64,000 nucleotides of DNA from Nocardia sp. NBC_00416 (GTDB lineage Bacteria > Actinomycetota > Actinomycetes > Mycobacteriales > Mycobacteriaceae). Position numbers and translations under genes: made by a program. The notes under the pieces were generated by a model. It had not been told where the DNA came from. It searched no databases and worked only from the letters and a program-made list of their open reading frames with translations. Shown here one piece after another: positions 50,546-59,079 of the stretch; positions within the stretch are counted from its first letter, which is position 1, and the number at the start of each line of letters is the position of its first letter. The stretch lies in the NCBI RefSeq assembly GCF_036032445.1, contig NZ_CP107932.1:3784501-3848500 (forward strand), written 5' to 3'.

Positions 50546-50923
50546 CGTGGCGAGATTCCGGAGTGCGGCGTCATCACCGGGTACCACGCGGCCCTGGACC
50601 TCGACGCCGCAGGCCGGCCTGTTCAGGCGCTGATCTCGGTGCGCATCCGGCCGCCGGCCCGCCCCGTCATCGAGGGGTTCCGGGATTGGGCGGCACGAAT
50701 ACCCGAGGTGATCGGCCTGTTCGTCACCTCGGGCACGCACGACTTCCTGATCCACGTGGCCGTCCCGGACGTCGACAGCATTTACGCCTTCGTCATCGAC
50801 CGGCTCGCCGAACGCCGTGAGATCGTCGACGTGCAGACCACGATGTTCTACGAACACGTGCAGTCCCGCCGCATCGAGCCGGCGAGTGCCGACCGGCCCC
50901 GCGCCGCCCGCAGAGCTCGCTGA
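50546..50923 (+). pseudogene. Lrp/AsnC-family regulator lacking its HTH
   Basis: From about 50546 the plus strand reads GEIPECGVITGYHAALDLDA, AGRPVQALISVRIRPPARPV, EGFRDWAARIPEVIGLFVTS, DFLIHVAVPDVDSIYAFVID, FYEHVQSRRIE. This is the RAM (ligand-binding) domain of an AsnC/Lrp protein; the first about 45 residues (the HTH) are absent. A late GTG at 50639 could give 94 residues. Confidence 0.7.
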
Positions 50924-50984
50924 CCAGTCGTTTGTATTGCTCACGCGTCTCGATCGATACGCCGACGCCTGCCGAAAGCACTAT

Positions 50985-51109
50985 CGGCGTGCGACGTTCG
51001 CGGTCGTGATGAACTCGATCTGGGCGGGTGACGGCCCGCAGAACTCGCCGTCGATCCGGTCTGCCTCGCCGGCCTGCATGTGGGAGCCGAAGGACTCGAC
51101 CGGCTAGAC
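50985..51109 (-). pseudogene. Short C-terminal fragment
   Basis: The minus strand before the oxidoreductase end reads PVESFGSHMQAGEADRIDGE, FCGPSPAQIEFITTANVARR and stops. It looks like a gene tail but is too short to name. Confidence 0.25.
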
Positions 51110-52087
51110 CGTGACGACGATCTTCTTCCCGGCGTGGAGCCCCTTCTCCAGATGGCGGTGCGCCTCGACGACGTCGTCGAGGGTGAACACCGTGTCGACG
51201 GCGGGCGACAGTGCGCCGAGGCGGACACCGGCGTTCAAGAAAGCCGCCATGCGCTTCACCACCACGGGGTCGAGGGTGTGCTCGAAACTCCGGTAGCTGT
51301 AGATCGCGAGCGCCGCGCCCCCCGGGAAGGGTGTGGGCCGAGGATCCAGGAAGCCCGCGGCGACCAGCGTCCCACCGGGGCGGGCCGCCGCCAGGAGATC
51401 CTGCTGGCCGGGACCCATGACCAGGTCGAGGACGATATCGGCGCCGGCGCCCCCGGTGTGGTGGCGGACGGCTTCGGCGATATCCACCTGGTCGGTCGCG
51501 ATGACCGCGGCGGCGCCGGCGGCGATCAAGTCGTCCCGCTTCGCGGCGTGCCGAGTGACGGCGATGGGCACGGCGCCGATCTGGTTGGCGATCTGCGTGG
51601 CCGCCCGACCCACACCGCCGGACGCGGCAGTGATGAGGACATAGTCGCCAGGACGCATCCTCGCCTTCTCGACGAGCGCGCCGTAGGCCGTGGAGTACGC
51701 GACCCAGATCGCCGCCGCAGCAGCGACTCCGAGCCCGGCCGGCCGGGCGAGGACCCGGCTCGCCGGGACCGTGGTGTATTCGGCGTAGCTACCCCGGACA
51801 CTCGCGTCGGGTACGGCCGTGAGAACGACCGGATCGCCGGCCTCCAGCCCGGTGACCTCAGGGCCCACCGCGTCGATGATGCCGGTTCCTTCGACGCCGA
51901 GGCGTGCCCGCGGCAGGGTGATGGGCGCGGGCGAGGCGCCGGAACGCATCATCAGGTCGAGCGGGTTGACGGCGAACGCTTCGATCCTGACCCGTACTTC
52001 GCCGGCCGCGGGCTCGACGACCGGCTCGTCGACGATGTGCATGACATCCGGCCCGCCGAACCGGTCGAATACGACGACTCGTGGCAT
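51104..52087 (-). CDS. NADP-dependent (zinc-free) oxidoreductase, quinone-reductase-like
   Basis: 327 residues. GroES-like N-terminus (EPAAGEVRVRIEAFAVNPLD, LGVEGTGIIDAVGPEVTGLE), then the Rossmann motif DYVLITAASGGVGRAATQIA at about residue 148 and HTGGAGADIVLDLVMGPGQQ. No zinc Cys cluster, so of the quinone-oxidoreductase type. Divergent from an HxlR regulator, the usual partner. Confidence 0.92.
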   Translation of the reverse strand: MPRVVVFDRFGGPDVMHIVDEPVVEPAAGEVRVRIEAFAVNPLDLMMRSGASPAPITLPRARLGVEGTGIIDAVGPEVTGLEAGDPVVLTAVPDASVRGSYAEYTTVPASRVLARPAGLGVAAAAAIWVAYSTAYGALVEKARMRPGDYVLITAASGGVGRAATQIANQIGAVPIAVTRHAAKRDDLIAAGAAAVIATDQVDIAEAVRHHTGGAGADIVLDLVMGPGQQDLLAAARPGGTLVAAGFLDPRPTPFPGGAALAIYSYRSFEHTLDPVVVKRMAAFLNAGVRLGALSPAVDTVFTLDDVVEAHRHLEKGLHAGKKIVVTV

Positions 52088-52172
52088 GGTGATTCCTCCG
52101 CATCTGGCACTGAACTCGTTACTCCGGAAACGCTACGGAGCCGTGGGTTACCTCCTGGTACCTTTGACTTCC

Positions 52173-52553
52173 ATGCAGAACGCCGCCGGAACGGCCTTCC
52201 TCGCCGACTGCCCCACTCGACTGGCGGTCGAGATCCTGTCCGACAAATGGACCGTGCTCGTGCTCTTCGGCCTCAGCCATCAGCCGCGCCGGCACGGGGA
52301 ACTCGTCGACCTCATCGGCGGTATTTCGCGCAAGGTCCTCACCCAGACGCTGCGCCGACTCCAGCAGTACGGACTGGTCGAACGCCGTGCCGAAGCGCCA
52401 CGGCGGGTCGTGTACAGCCTCACCGACCTCGGCGCGACCCTCGTCGAGCCCATCGATGTCCTGACGAACTGGGCGAGGGACCATGGCGGGGCCATCGTCG
52501 ACTTCCAGGAGGCAGCCGGTACCGGGTCCGCGGCTCGGCGAACAGCCGGCTGA
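52173..52553 (+). CDS. HxlR-family regulator
   Basis: 126 residues from the ATG at 52173. DCPTRLAVEILSDKWTVLVL, RRHGELVDLIGGISRKVLTQ, TLRRLQQYGLVERRAEAPRR is the HxlR winged helix with its C-x(n)-W signature; Cys13 is the redox-sensing position in quinone-responsive members. Divergent from the oxidoreductase at 51104; the GGTTACC/GGTACC repeat at 52149-52163 is the likely operator. Confidence 0.92.
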   Translation: MQNAAGTAFLADCPTRLAVEILSDKWTVLVLFGLSHQPRRHGELVDLIGGISRKVLTQTLRRLQQYGLVERRAEAPRRVVYSLTDLGATLVEPIDVLTNWARDHGGAIVDFQEAAGTGSAARRTAG

Positions 52554-52747
52554 TCGCCATGGAATTCGACAGTTTCGCGATACGGGCAATTCGATAGGTA
52601 TATCAACGGCCGAAATATCGATCACGGACGCCGTTTTCCATGGCGCGAATCCGGAAATGATCAATTCAATTCCACGCCCTGCCCATTACGATTCTAACCA
52701 GCAGTTCAGGATCGGGCAATATGCCGAGAGGACACAATAAAAGGACA

Positions 52748-52770
52748 GGTTTGTGCATACTGCACAAACC
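52748..52770. promoter_or_regulatory. Perfect 23-bp inverted repeat before the RiPP-like operon
   Basis: GGTTTGTGCA-TAC-TGCACAAACC, about 100 bases upstream of the precursor gene in an AT-richer promoter region. It may be an operator or the end of the preceding transcript. Confidence 0.55.
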
Positions 52771-52870
52771 GCTGATATTTCCTCCATAAATTGTTATTCG
52801 GACACCCCGTAAGCAGCTCGGGCACTGTAGGCTGACGACGTCCTTCTCACCATATTTCTGGAGTGATCTC

Positions 52871-52969
52871 ATGTTCGATAAGTCAGTGAATGTCGACCTG
52901 TCCCTCGACGATATCGACGGATTCAGCAATATCTACGGCGGCGTCGTCGACGAAGACAGCGCCAACTAA
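52871..52969 (+). CDS. Putative RiPP precursor peptide (32 residues)
   Basis: ATG with GGAG seven bases upstream, 32 codons, TAA. Acidic and short: MFDKSVNVDLSLDDIDGFSN is the likely leader, IYGG a possible cleavage site, and VVDEDSAN the likely core. It lies 40 bases upstream of an HExxH peptide-modification gene on the same strand. Length, acidic leader, the Gly-Gly before the end and the position argue for a precursor; the core and modification are inferred. It is missing from ordinary gene calls because of its length. Confidence 0.7.
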   Translation: MFDKSVNVDLSLDDIDGFSNIYGGVVDEDSAN

Positions 52970-53009
52970 GCCGGCGGCGGGTAGAACGAAGACCTGATCG
53001 GAATTCGAT

Positions 53010-53999
53010 ATGACACTCCGTCCGGCGGCAACTCCACTCGACGGCGATCTCGGTCGCTGGCTCCCGTCGCCGGACGGAGGGCGGGTCCTCCGGCGCCTCT
53101 ACAGCACGGCATTGAACCAACAGGTCGCCCGCGCCTGCGCCGCCCTCGTCCACTCGGTGGACCGACGACAGGCCACCCGGATCGAAGCTCTCCTACCTGC
53201 TCTGGCCGACTCCGACTGGACCACACCGGAACTCGCTCATGCCCACTTCGTGGGCTCGGCCGACGAGCGGCGCGCGCTCACCACGGCCCGGCGGGCGGTG
53301 GCGCAGCTCGAGCAGATCGCGGCCGGTCCACCACCCCCGCTCCAGCTGACGACCACCGGCCACAACCCGCCTCCGTGGGTGGAATACGCGCTGGACAGAT
53401 TCGTCGACGATCAGCGACGCAACGACAGTCTCTCGGTCGAGCTGGAATCCGTGACACCCGAGCCGGCGACTCTCGACGGAGCACGGAACGCGCTCACCCG
53501 CCTGGCCGACAGCTGGCCGGAGATGAGTCGTATCACCGAAACTCTGGTGCGGGAAGTCCGTTGGACGAAGGGCTCCGCGCGAGCTTCCTCGTCGGCCACC
53601 CTGACCCAGACATACGGGGCCGTGTTCCTACGGGCCGACCTCACCCGGCCCGTCGTGCTCTACGAACTCCTCGTCCACGAAGCCACCCACCTGGAGCTGA
53701 TAGCCCGGATGGCGGTGGACAAGCTGCTCACCAACGGATCCGTCCGCGCCCCTTCGCCGTTCCGGCCGGTTGCTCGCCCACTCACCCGGGTGCTGCACGC
53801 GACACTCGTCGCCGCTCGCCTCGCGGAGGCGATGCGGCGCTACCGCCCGGAGACCGCTCGGGAACGAGATCTCCTGCGTCAGCGAACGAAACAGTTCACT
53901 GACGATCTCGCCATCGGGCTGGCGACCCTCACCGAGCACGGGCGCTGGACCACTATCGGCAACGAATTCTTCGTCGACCTACAACGCGCCGCGCGATAA
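53010..53999 (+). CDS. HExxH-motif putative peptide-modification protein
   Basis: 329 residues. A metal-binding HEATH (residues 223-227, in YELLVHEATHLELIARM) sits in a helical domain with upstream VEYALDRFVDDQRRNDSLSV and FLRADLTRPVVL. Proteins with this layout are annotated as HEXXH-motif putative peptide-modification proteins, and some are known as alpha-ketoglutarate-dependent peptide beta-hydroxylases (established for the family, not shown here). It directly follows the 32-codon precursor and precedes a kinase-like gene, so it probably acts on the precursor, for example on its Asp residues. Confidence 0.8.
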   Translation: MTLRPAATPLDGDLGRWLPSPDGGRVLRRLYSTALNQQVARACAALVHSVDRRQATRIEALLPALADSDWTTPELAHAHFVGSADERRALTTARRAVAQLEQIAAGPPPPLQLTTTGHNPPPWVEYALDRFVDDQRRNDSLSVELESVTPEPATLDGARNALTRLADSWPEMSRITETLVREVRWTKGSARASSSATLTQTYGAVFLRADLTRPVVLYELLVHEATHLELIARMAVDKLLTNGSVRAPSPFRPVARPLTRVLHATLVAARLAEAMRRYRPETARERDLLRQRTKQFTDDLAIGLATLTEHGRWTTIGNEFFVDLQRAAR

Positions 54000-54019
54000 G
54001 TCTCGCGACCCGGCCATGC

Positions 54020-55018
54020 ATGAACACGCCGGCCGCACGCAGTGGCCGCAGACCCTATAAGGCGGTGCCGCACACAGTGTTCGGCCCTTCGAAACTCACC
54101 CGAACATGTCAGGTCCTGCCGGACACGCTGACGTTGCACCTCGGCAGGGCGGCCTCGGCACTGGCGAGCGATACGCGTTCCAGTGCCCGGATCCTGCACG
54201 GCATGGACGAGGTGGTCGATGATATGAGCACCAAGGGGACACAGATGATATCCGGCCGGACGAGCGGCATCGCGGTTCGAGAAAAGCCCCCGACCGCGCC
54301 GGCATTCGACCCCGCCCGGCCGGTCGGTATCCACAATCTGCCCACGCTCGAGCAACTGAGATTCACCGAGCTGCGCCATAATGCTTTTCTCGTCGCATAC
54401 GACAGTGCTCCGGTCGGAATCTACAAATGGCGTGCAAACGAGAAGTACACCGAGAACGAAGCGCATGCCTACGAGGCGAGCCTCTTATTGGGGTTGAGCG
54501 TTGTCCCACCCACCAGGACCTTTGTCGGGCATCGGGGGAAGGGCTCCTTCCAGGAATACGTCCTGAATCGAGGCGGGTCCCATGACACCAGGAGTCCGGC
54601 CGGGCAGGAGATCGGCGCTTTCGACTACATCATGGCCCACGGCGATCGAATGCCGGACAACGCGTTGGCACGGGTACACCCGCCGGGGAAGATAGCCGCG
54701 ACCGATAACGAACTCATCATGCAGGAACGGGTGCCGGGCGAGAACGGGAACATCATCGTCTCGGGATTCGCCGCGGACAATGTGAATCAACCGCTCGACG
54801 CCGCACTGCTCCGCACGCTGGACAAGGTGGACGCGGGAGATTTCAGTAGAGGCCTGCAGACCATGGGATATTCACGGGACGGCGCCGACTGGTCCGCGGA
54901 GCGACTCATCGAGATACAGCGCGAAAAAATGATCACCGGCGCGGCCTGGGGCGGCCCGATCATCCGCCCTGGTGAGCGGCCCATCTACTTACCGGTGCAG
55001 GGCGAGTTCTACGACTAG
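54020..55018 (+). CDS. PI3/4-kinase-like (Fam20C/HipA-like) kinase
   Basis: 332 residues from 54020; an ATG at 54245 with AAGGGG upstream would give 257. The kinase part begins near residue 105: NAFLVAYDSAPVGIYKWRAN (K136 as ATP lysine), ENEAHAYEASLLLGLSVVPP (helix-C Glu), catalytic loop DYIMAHGDRMPDNALA (D209, N214) and metal-binding D229 in AATDNEL. This D-R-x2-x-N and D-N pattern is that of PI3/4-kinase-like protein kinases. As the third gene of the operon it may phosphorylate the precursor or its hydroxylated residues (inference). Confidence 0.7.
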   Translation: MNTPAARSGRRPYKAVPHTVFGPSKLTRTCQVLPDTLTLHLGRAASALASDTRSSARILHGMDEVVDDMSTKGTQMISGRTSGIAVREKPPTAPAFDPARPVGIHNLPTLEQLRFTELRHNAFLVAYDSAPVGIYKWRANEKYTENEAHAYEASLLLGLSVVPPTRTFVGHRGKGSFQEYVLNRGGSHDTRSPAGQEIGAFDYIMAHGDRMPDNALARVHPPGKIAATDNELIMQERVPGENGNIIVSGFAADNVNQPLDAALLRTLDKVDAGDFSRGLQTMGYSRDGADWSAERLIEIQREKMITGAAWGGPIIRPGERPIYLPVQGEFYD

Positions 55019-55028
55019 CTGTAGAGGC

Positions 55029-55063
55029 GGCAGTGACGAGGACGCAGGCGTCTCGTCACTGCC
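55029..55063 (+). terminator. Terminator of the RiPP-like operon
   Basis: GGCAGTGACGAG (55029-55040) pairs perfectly with CTCGTCACTGCC (55052-55063), 11-base loop, 10 bases after the kinase stop. It closes the operon and marks its end; the opposing hydrolase ends 80 bases further on. Confidence 0.75.
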
Positions 55064-55143
55064 GACTACTCCACCTGCATCGGGGAGTTCTCGATCAGCG
55101 ACATCCCGGCCGACAGCGCCTACCGTCCGCTGCCGGCCGGGCC

Positions 55144-55881
55144 TCACTTCAGGTGCCGGGCGAAGAACCGGTTCCCGGCGTCCCCCTCGAACTGCGGAAC
55201 GCCGGTATGCCCGCCCATATTGGCGTGCAGCGTCTTCTCCGCGGAGCCGAATGCGTCGAACAGGTCCAGGGCCAGTTGCCGGTCGTTGCCTTCGTCGTCC
55301 CACTGCAACAGGACCTGCAGCGGAATGGTGACCTGCCGGGCCTCGTCGAACATGACGCGGGGCACGAAACTCCCGGCGAACAGCAGGGCGGCCGCGATGC
55401 GCGGCTCGACCACCGCCAGCCGGACGCCGATGGCGATCACCCCTCCCGAGTACCCGACCGGGCCGCTGATCTCCGGCAACGCAAGGAGCGCGTCCAGGAC
55501 CGCCCGCCACTCCGGAACCGCCTGCTCGACCAGCGGGAGGACGAGCCGGGCGACGATCTCGTCGCCGACCGGCGCGCCGGCCCCGATCGCCCGGCGCAGG
55601 TCGGCGCGGGCCTGCTCGGCGGCGGTCGAACGGGGCCGGTCACCGCTCCCGGGGAGCTCGAGGGTGGCCGCGGCGAAGCCCGCCGCCGCGGCGGATCTGG
55701 CCCGCGCCGCCAAGCGGGGGTACATCATGGGCAGTCCGCCGGGGTGGCCGCACAGGATCAGCGGCGCCGGTGCGGAGGCAGAGGCGGACCGGGGCGTCCA
55801 CAGGAAGCCGGGGATCTCGCCGAGGGTGAATTCGCGTTCGAGGACGCCGTCGTCGAGGCGCTTTTCAGAGTTGAATTGCAT
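55144..55881 (-). CDS. Alpha/beta hydrolase (dienelactone-hydrolase-like)
   Basis: 245 residues, ATG with GAAAGG upstream. GEIPGFLWTPRSASASAPAP, LILCGHPGGLPMMYPRLAAR (oxyanion HPGG), nucleophile elbow VGYSGGVIAIGVRLAV near residue 142 and C-terminal HTGVPQFEG give an alpha/beta hydrolase with S-D-H. Substrate unknown. Confidence 0.88.
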   Translation of the reverse strand: MQFNSEKRLDDGVLEREFTLGEIPGFLWTPRSASASAPAPLILCGHPGGLPMMYPRLAARARSAAAAGFAAATLELPGSGDRPRSTAAEQARADLRRAIGAGAPVGDEIVARLVLPLVEQAVPEWRAVLDALLALPEISGPVGYSGGVIAIGVRLAVVEPRIAAALLFAGSFVPRVMFDEARQVTIPLQVLLQWDDEGNDRQLALDLFDAFGSAEKTLHANMGGHTGVPQFEGDAGNRFFARHLK

Positions 55882-56165
55882 GGTCTTGCCTTTCGGGAGT
55901 GCTCTCGAGCGGCGCTCCCGGACGACCTATCGCCCGACCGTGGCCCCGGAGGGGAGCACCCATGTCGATACTGCGTTCACGGGTACCACCTCCTCGTTCT
56001 CTCGCACGGTCCCCGGAAAAGTAGCAGTGGTCGCCGGGGTCCGCCAACAGGTTTTCGAGGTGGCCGCCGACCGTCCCCCGCACCTGCGGCGGATCATCGC
56101 CGACATCGCCGCCGGGGCCGCCGACGCGATATCGGAGGGGTGGACCCGATATCCGATCAAGCGTT

Positions 56166-58178
56166 CTACCCCGGTCGATAGTCGTATCCGGTGAAGGGAT
56201 CGAGTATCTGTCTGCGCCACAGGCTGTTCCGCTGTGCCGGCGCCGAGTCCACCGCCCGGGTCGGGCCGACGCTGCGGCCGCCGAGGTGCCGGGCGAAATG
56301 CCGCTCGATCGCGCGATACAGCATGATCCGGTTCTCCGTGTTCTCGAAACCGTGGCCCTCGTCCGCGGCGACCAGGTACTCGACCGGGACCCCGCGCTCG
56401 CGCAACCGGGCGACGATGTTGTCCGACTCGGCCTGGACGACGCGGACGTCGTTGGCGCCCTGCGCGACGAGCAGCGGAGTGGTGATCCGGTCGACCATGG
56501 TGATCGGGGAACGGGCCAGCATATCGGCCTCCTGTTCGGGGATCTCGGGATCGCCGACGTAGCGATACCAGCTGTTGACATTGAAGGCCCGGGTGAACGG
56601 CGGCAGGGTGCGCAGGAAGTTGGCGAGGTCGGAGATGCCGACGTAGTCGACGGCGGCGGCGAAACGGTCCGGGGTGACGGTGACGCCGACGAGCGCCGCG
56701 TAACCGCCGTAGGACCCGCCGTAGATGCCGACGCGGCCGGGATCGGCGTAGCCGCGGGCGACGGCCCAATCGACGGCGTCGATCAGGTCGTCGTGCATCG
56801 CGCGGGCGAACTCGCCGATCGCGGCGGTGACGTGACGCCTTCCATAGCCCAGTGAGCCGCGGAAGTTGACCTGCAGCACCGCGTAGCCGCGGTTGGCGAG
56901 GAACTGCGCGTCGCTGCTGTACCCCCACGAGTCGTAATACCAGGGCCCGCCGTGCACCACCAGCACCAAGGGGAGGTTCCGCGGTTCGACGCCGACCGGC
57001 AGGGTGAGGAACCCGTGCAGGGGCAGCCCGTCGCGCGCGGGGAAACCGACGGGTTCCATGGGCGCCATGGTGTCCGGGTCCCGGTCCGGGTAGGAGCGGA
57101 ACAGCAGCCGGGCCTCGCCGGTGGCGTGGTCGTAGAGCCAGGTGACGCCGGGGTCGCGGTCATGGGCGAAAGTGGCGACCCAGCGTCGACCGGAGTCGTC
57201 GCAGGACAGGGTGCCGAGCACGCCGTCGGAAAGTTTCCGCAGCTGGGCGTGGATTTCGGCGAAGTGCGGGTCCAGGACCTCGATATGCGGGCGGTCGGCG
57301 ACGAAGCGGGCGGCGAGGATCTCGCCGGTACGCCGGTGGGTGTAGACGGCGGGCGGGAGCACGCCGGGCAGCATCATGCCGCTGATGTCGAGGTCGTGAC
57401 CGTCGACGGCGGCGACGACGGTCTCCGCGCCGGTCGCATGGTCGATGCGGACCAGTCGCAGCTCGTCGCCGTCCTGGAAAGACCCGACGAGCAGGCCCTT
57501 CCCGTCGGCGGTGACCTCCTGGGGCTGGACGCTCATCGGATGCTCGGCTCCCCCGAGCCGGCGCAGCAGCCGCGGCCGCCCGGAGCCGGGGTCGATCGCG
57601 GAGATCTCGACGGTGCCGTCCGCCGCGAGCGCGGTCCGGAAGGCGGGCTCGCCACGGCGGTCGAGCAGGACGGCAGCCGTCGGATCGTCCTGCTCGCGGT
57701 GCAGGGTCGTCGCGCCGGTGGCGACGTCGATCCGGAACGTGTCGAAGAACATCGGGCGCCGGTTCATCGTGACCAGCACGCTGCCGGGCACCGACAGCAG
57801 CGGCTCCGCGCCCACCACGCGCGACCCCGGGTCCATCGGGGTGAGGTCGACGGCGGGTGCGCCGGGGTCGTCGAGGTCGACGCGGTGCAGATGCCAGTCC
57901 TCGTTGCCGTCGGTGTCCTGGAGGTAGAGCAGCCAGCGAGGGTCGTCGGTCCAGTAGTAGGTCGTGATTCCGCGGCGGGTGTCGTGGGTGACGGGGACGG
58001 CGTGGTCCTGGGGCATGTCGACGCCGCGGACCCAGACGTTGCGTCGCCCACGGTGGGGGGCGAGGTAGGCGATACGGGTTCCGTCCGGGGAGATCGACGG
58101 GTTCGCGAACAGCGGGTCGGCGAAGAACGCCTCGATATCGATCAGGGCCGGTCGCTGGTCGGTCGATCGTCCGGTCAT
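56166..58178 (-). CDS. S9-family prolyl oligopeptidase-like peptidase
   Basis: 670 residues from the ATG at 58178 (GGAGAG five bases upstream). An N-terminal beta-propeller (about residues 20-380: SISPDGTRIAYLAP, YYWTDDPRWLLYLQDTDGNE, GVTWLYDHATGEARLLF) is followed by the catalytic domain with GGPWYYDSWGYSSDAQFLAN, nucleophile GIYGGSYGGYAALVG, Asp in VAQGANDVRV and His in ADEGHGFEN. No signal peptide, so cytosolic. Cleaves peptides, often after proline or as acyl-aminoacyl peptidase. Confidence 0.95.
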   Translation of the reverse strand: MTGRSTDQRPALIDIEAFFADPLFANPSISPDGTRIAYLAPHRGRRNVWVRGVDMPQDHAVPVTHDTRRGITTYYWTDDPRWLLYLQDTDGNEDWHLHRVDLDDPGAPAVDLTPMDPGSRVVGAEPLLSVPGSVLVTMNRRPMFFDTFRIDVATGATTLHREQDDPTAAVLLDRRGEPAFRTALAADGTVEISAIDPGSGRPRLLRRLGGAEHPMSVQPQEVTADGKGLLVGSFQDGDELRLVRIDHATGAETVVAAVDGHDLDISGMMLPGVLPPAVYTHRRTGEILAARFVADRPHIEVLDPHFAEIHAQLRKLSDGVLGTLSCDDSGRRWVATFAHDRDPGVTWLYDHATGEARLLFRSYPDRDPDTMAPMEPVGFPARDGLPLHGFLTLPVGVEPRNLPLVLVVHGGPWYYDSWGYSSDAQFLANRGYAVLQVNFRGSLGYGRRHVTAAIGEFARAMHDDLIDAVDWAVARGYADPGRVGIYGGSYGGYAALVGVTVTPDRFAAAVDYVGISDLANFLRTLPPFTRAFNVNSWYRYVGDPEIPEQEADMLARSPITMVDRITTPLLVAQGANDVRVVQAESDNIVARLRERGVPVEYLVAADEGHGFENTENRIMLYRAIERHFARHLGGRSVGPTRAVDSAPAQRNSLWRRQILDPFTGYDYRPG

Positions 58179-58393
58179 GGTCACTCTCCACTCGCTCGGC
58201 TCCTGGGCACGTTTACGCCCTCGATCGAACACCGTGCCGTAGCGGCACAGGCAAGGCGTCGCGGATATTCGCCCCGTGACGTCGGGACCGGACGAGGCGA
58301 TCGGGCCTCTTGCCACCGCGACAACCGGGGAGCAGGGTGAAGGGCACCGGTGGCGCCACCGGGGTGCCGCCTCGAGCGGAGAGGAGGTGGATC

Positions 58394-59014
58394 GTGTTCG
58401 CGCGATCTACCACTATTCAGGCGCAACCCTCAGCTATCGATGCCGGGATCGCGCATATGCGAGATGTCGTCCTGCCCGCGTTACAGGAGATCCCCGGGTG
58501 TATCGGGCTGTCGCTGCTGGTCGACCGGGCCACCGGGCACTGTATCGCCACGACTGCCTGGGGATCCGAGGACGCGATGAACGACAGCCGGGAACGGGTC
58601 GGCCCGCTGCGCGACCGCGCCCTCACGACGTTCGGCGCCAGCGCACAGATCGAGGAATGGGAGATCGCGGGGCTGCATCGTGCTCAGCACGCGAATGAGG
58701 GCGCATGCGTGCGCGCGACCTGGGTCAAGACCGATCCCAGTCGGCTCGAATCGGCCGTCGAGATCTACAAGGCCGCCACCTTGCCCGCAATGGAAGACCT
58801 GGAGGGGTTCTGCAGCGCGAGCCTGATGATCAACCGAAAGTCCGGACGCGCCGTATCGTGCACCAGCTACGCGAGCGCCGAGGCGATGCGCGCCGGCCGT
58901 GAGCAGTCGGCTTCGCTGCGGGTCGACGCCGCCCGGCGAACCGGCGTCGAAGCTCTCGATGTGCGGGAGTTCGAACTGGCGCTCGCCCATCTGCGGGTTC
59001 CGGAGATGGCCTGA
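58394..59014 (+). CDS. Tandem antibiotic-biosynthesis-monooxygenase-like (dimeric alpha-beta barrel) protein
   Basis: 206 residues from the GTG at 58394, which has GGAGG six bases upstream; an internal ATG at 58457 is also possible. Two similar halves: DVVLPALQEIPGCIGLSLLV, HCIATTAWGSEDAMNDSRER; and EIYKAATLPAMEDLEGFCSA, RAVSCTSYASAEAMRAGREQ. Each is an ABM-like barrel half; internal duplication is clear. Often heme-degrading or quinone-forming in others, but function here is unknown. Confidence 0.8.
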   Translation: MFARSTTIQAQPSAIDAGIAHMRDVVLPALQEIPGCIGLSLLVDRATGHCIATTAWGSEDAMNDSRERVGPLRDRALTTFGASAQIEEWEIAGLHRAQHANEGACVRATWVKTDPSRLESAVEIYKAATLPAMEDLEGFCSASLMINRKSGRAVSCTSYASAEAMRAGREQSASLRVDAARRTGVEALDVREFELALAHLRVPEMA

Positions 59015-59079
59015 TCCGAATCGTTCGGATCGCCCGGAAAGACCGGAGAGCGCTGGGCCGGCCGTCGACGGCGCGGACC

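Noticed and set aside
52666..52929. 87-codon minus-strand frame over the precursor promoter
   Set aside because: It covers the 23-bp dyad and the precursor start; no ribosome site, no protein-like pattern.
59013..59031. GATCCGAA-TCG-TTCGGATC hairpin after the ABM-like gene
   Set aside because: Only 8 bp with a three-base loop and overlapping the stop codon; too weak to call a terminator with confidence.
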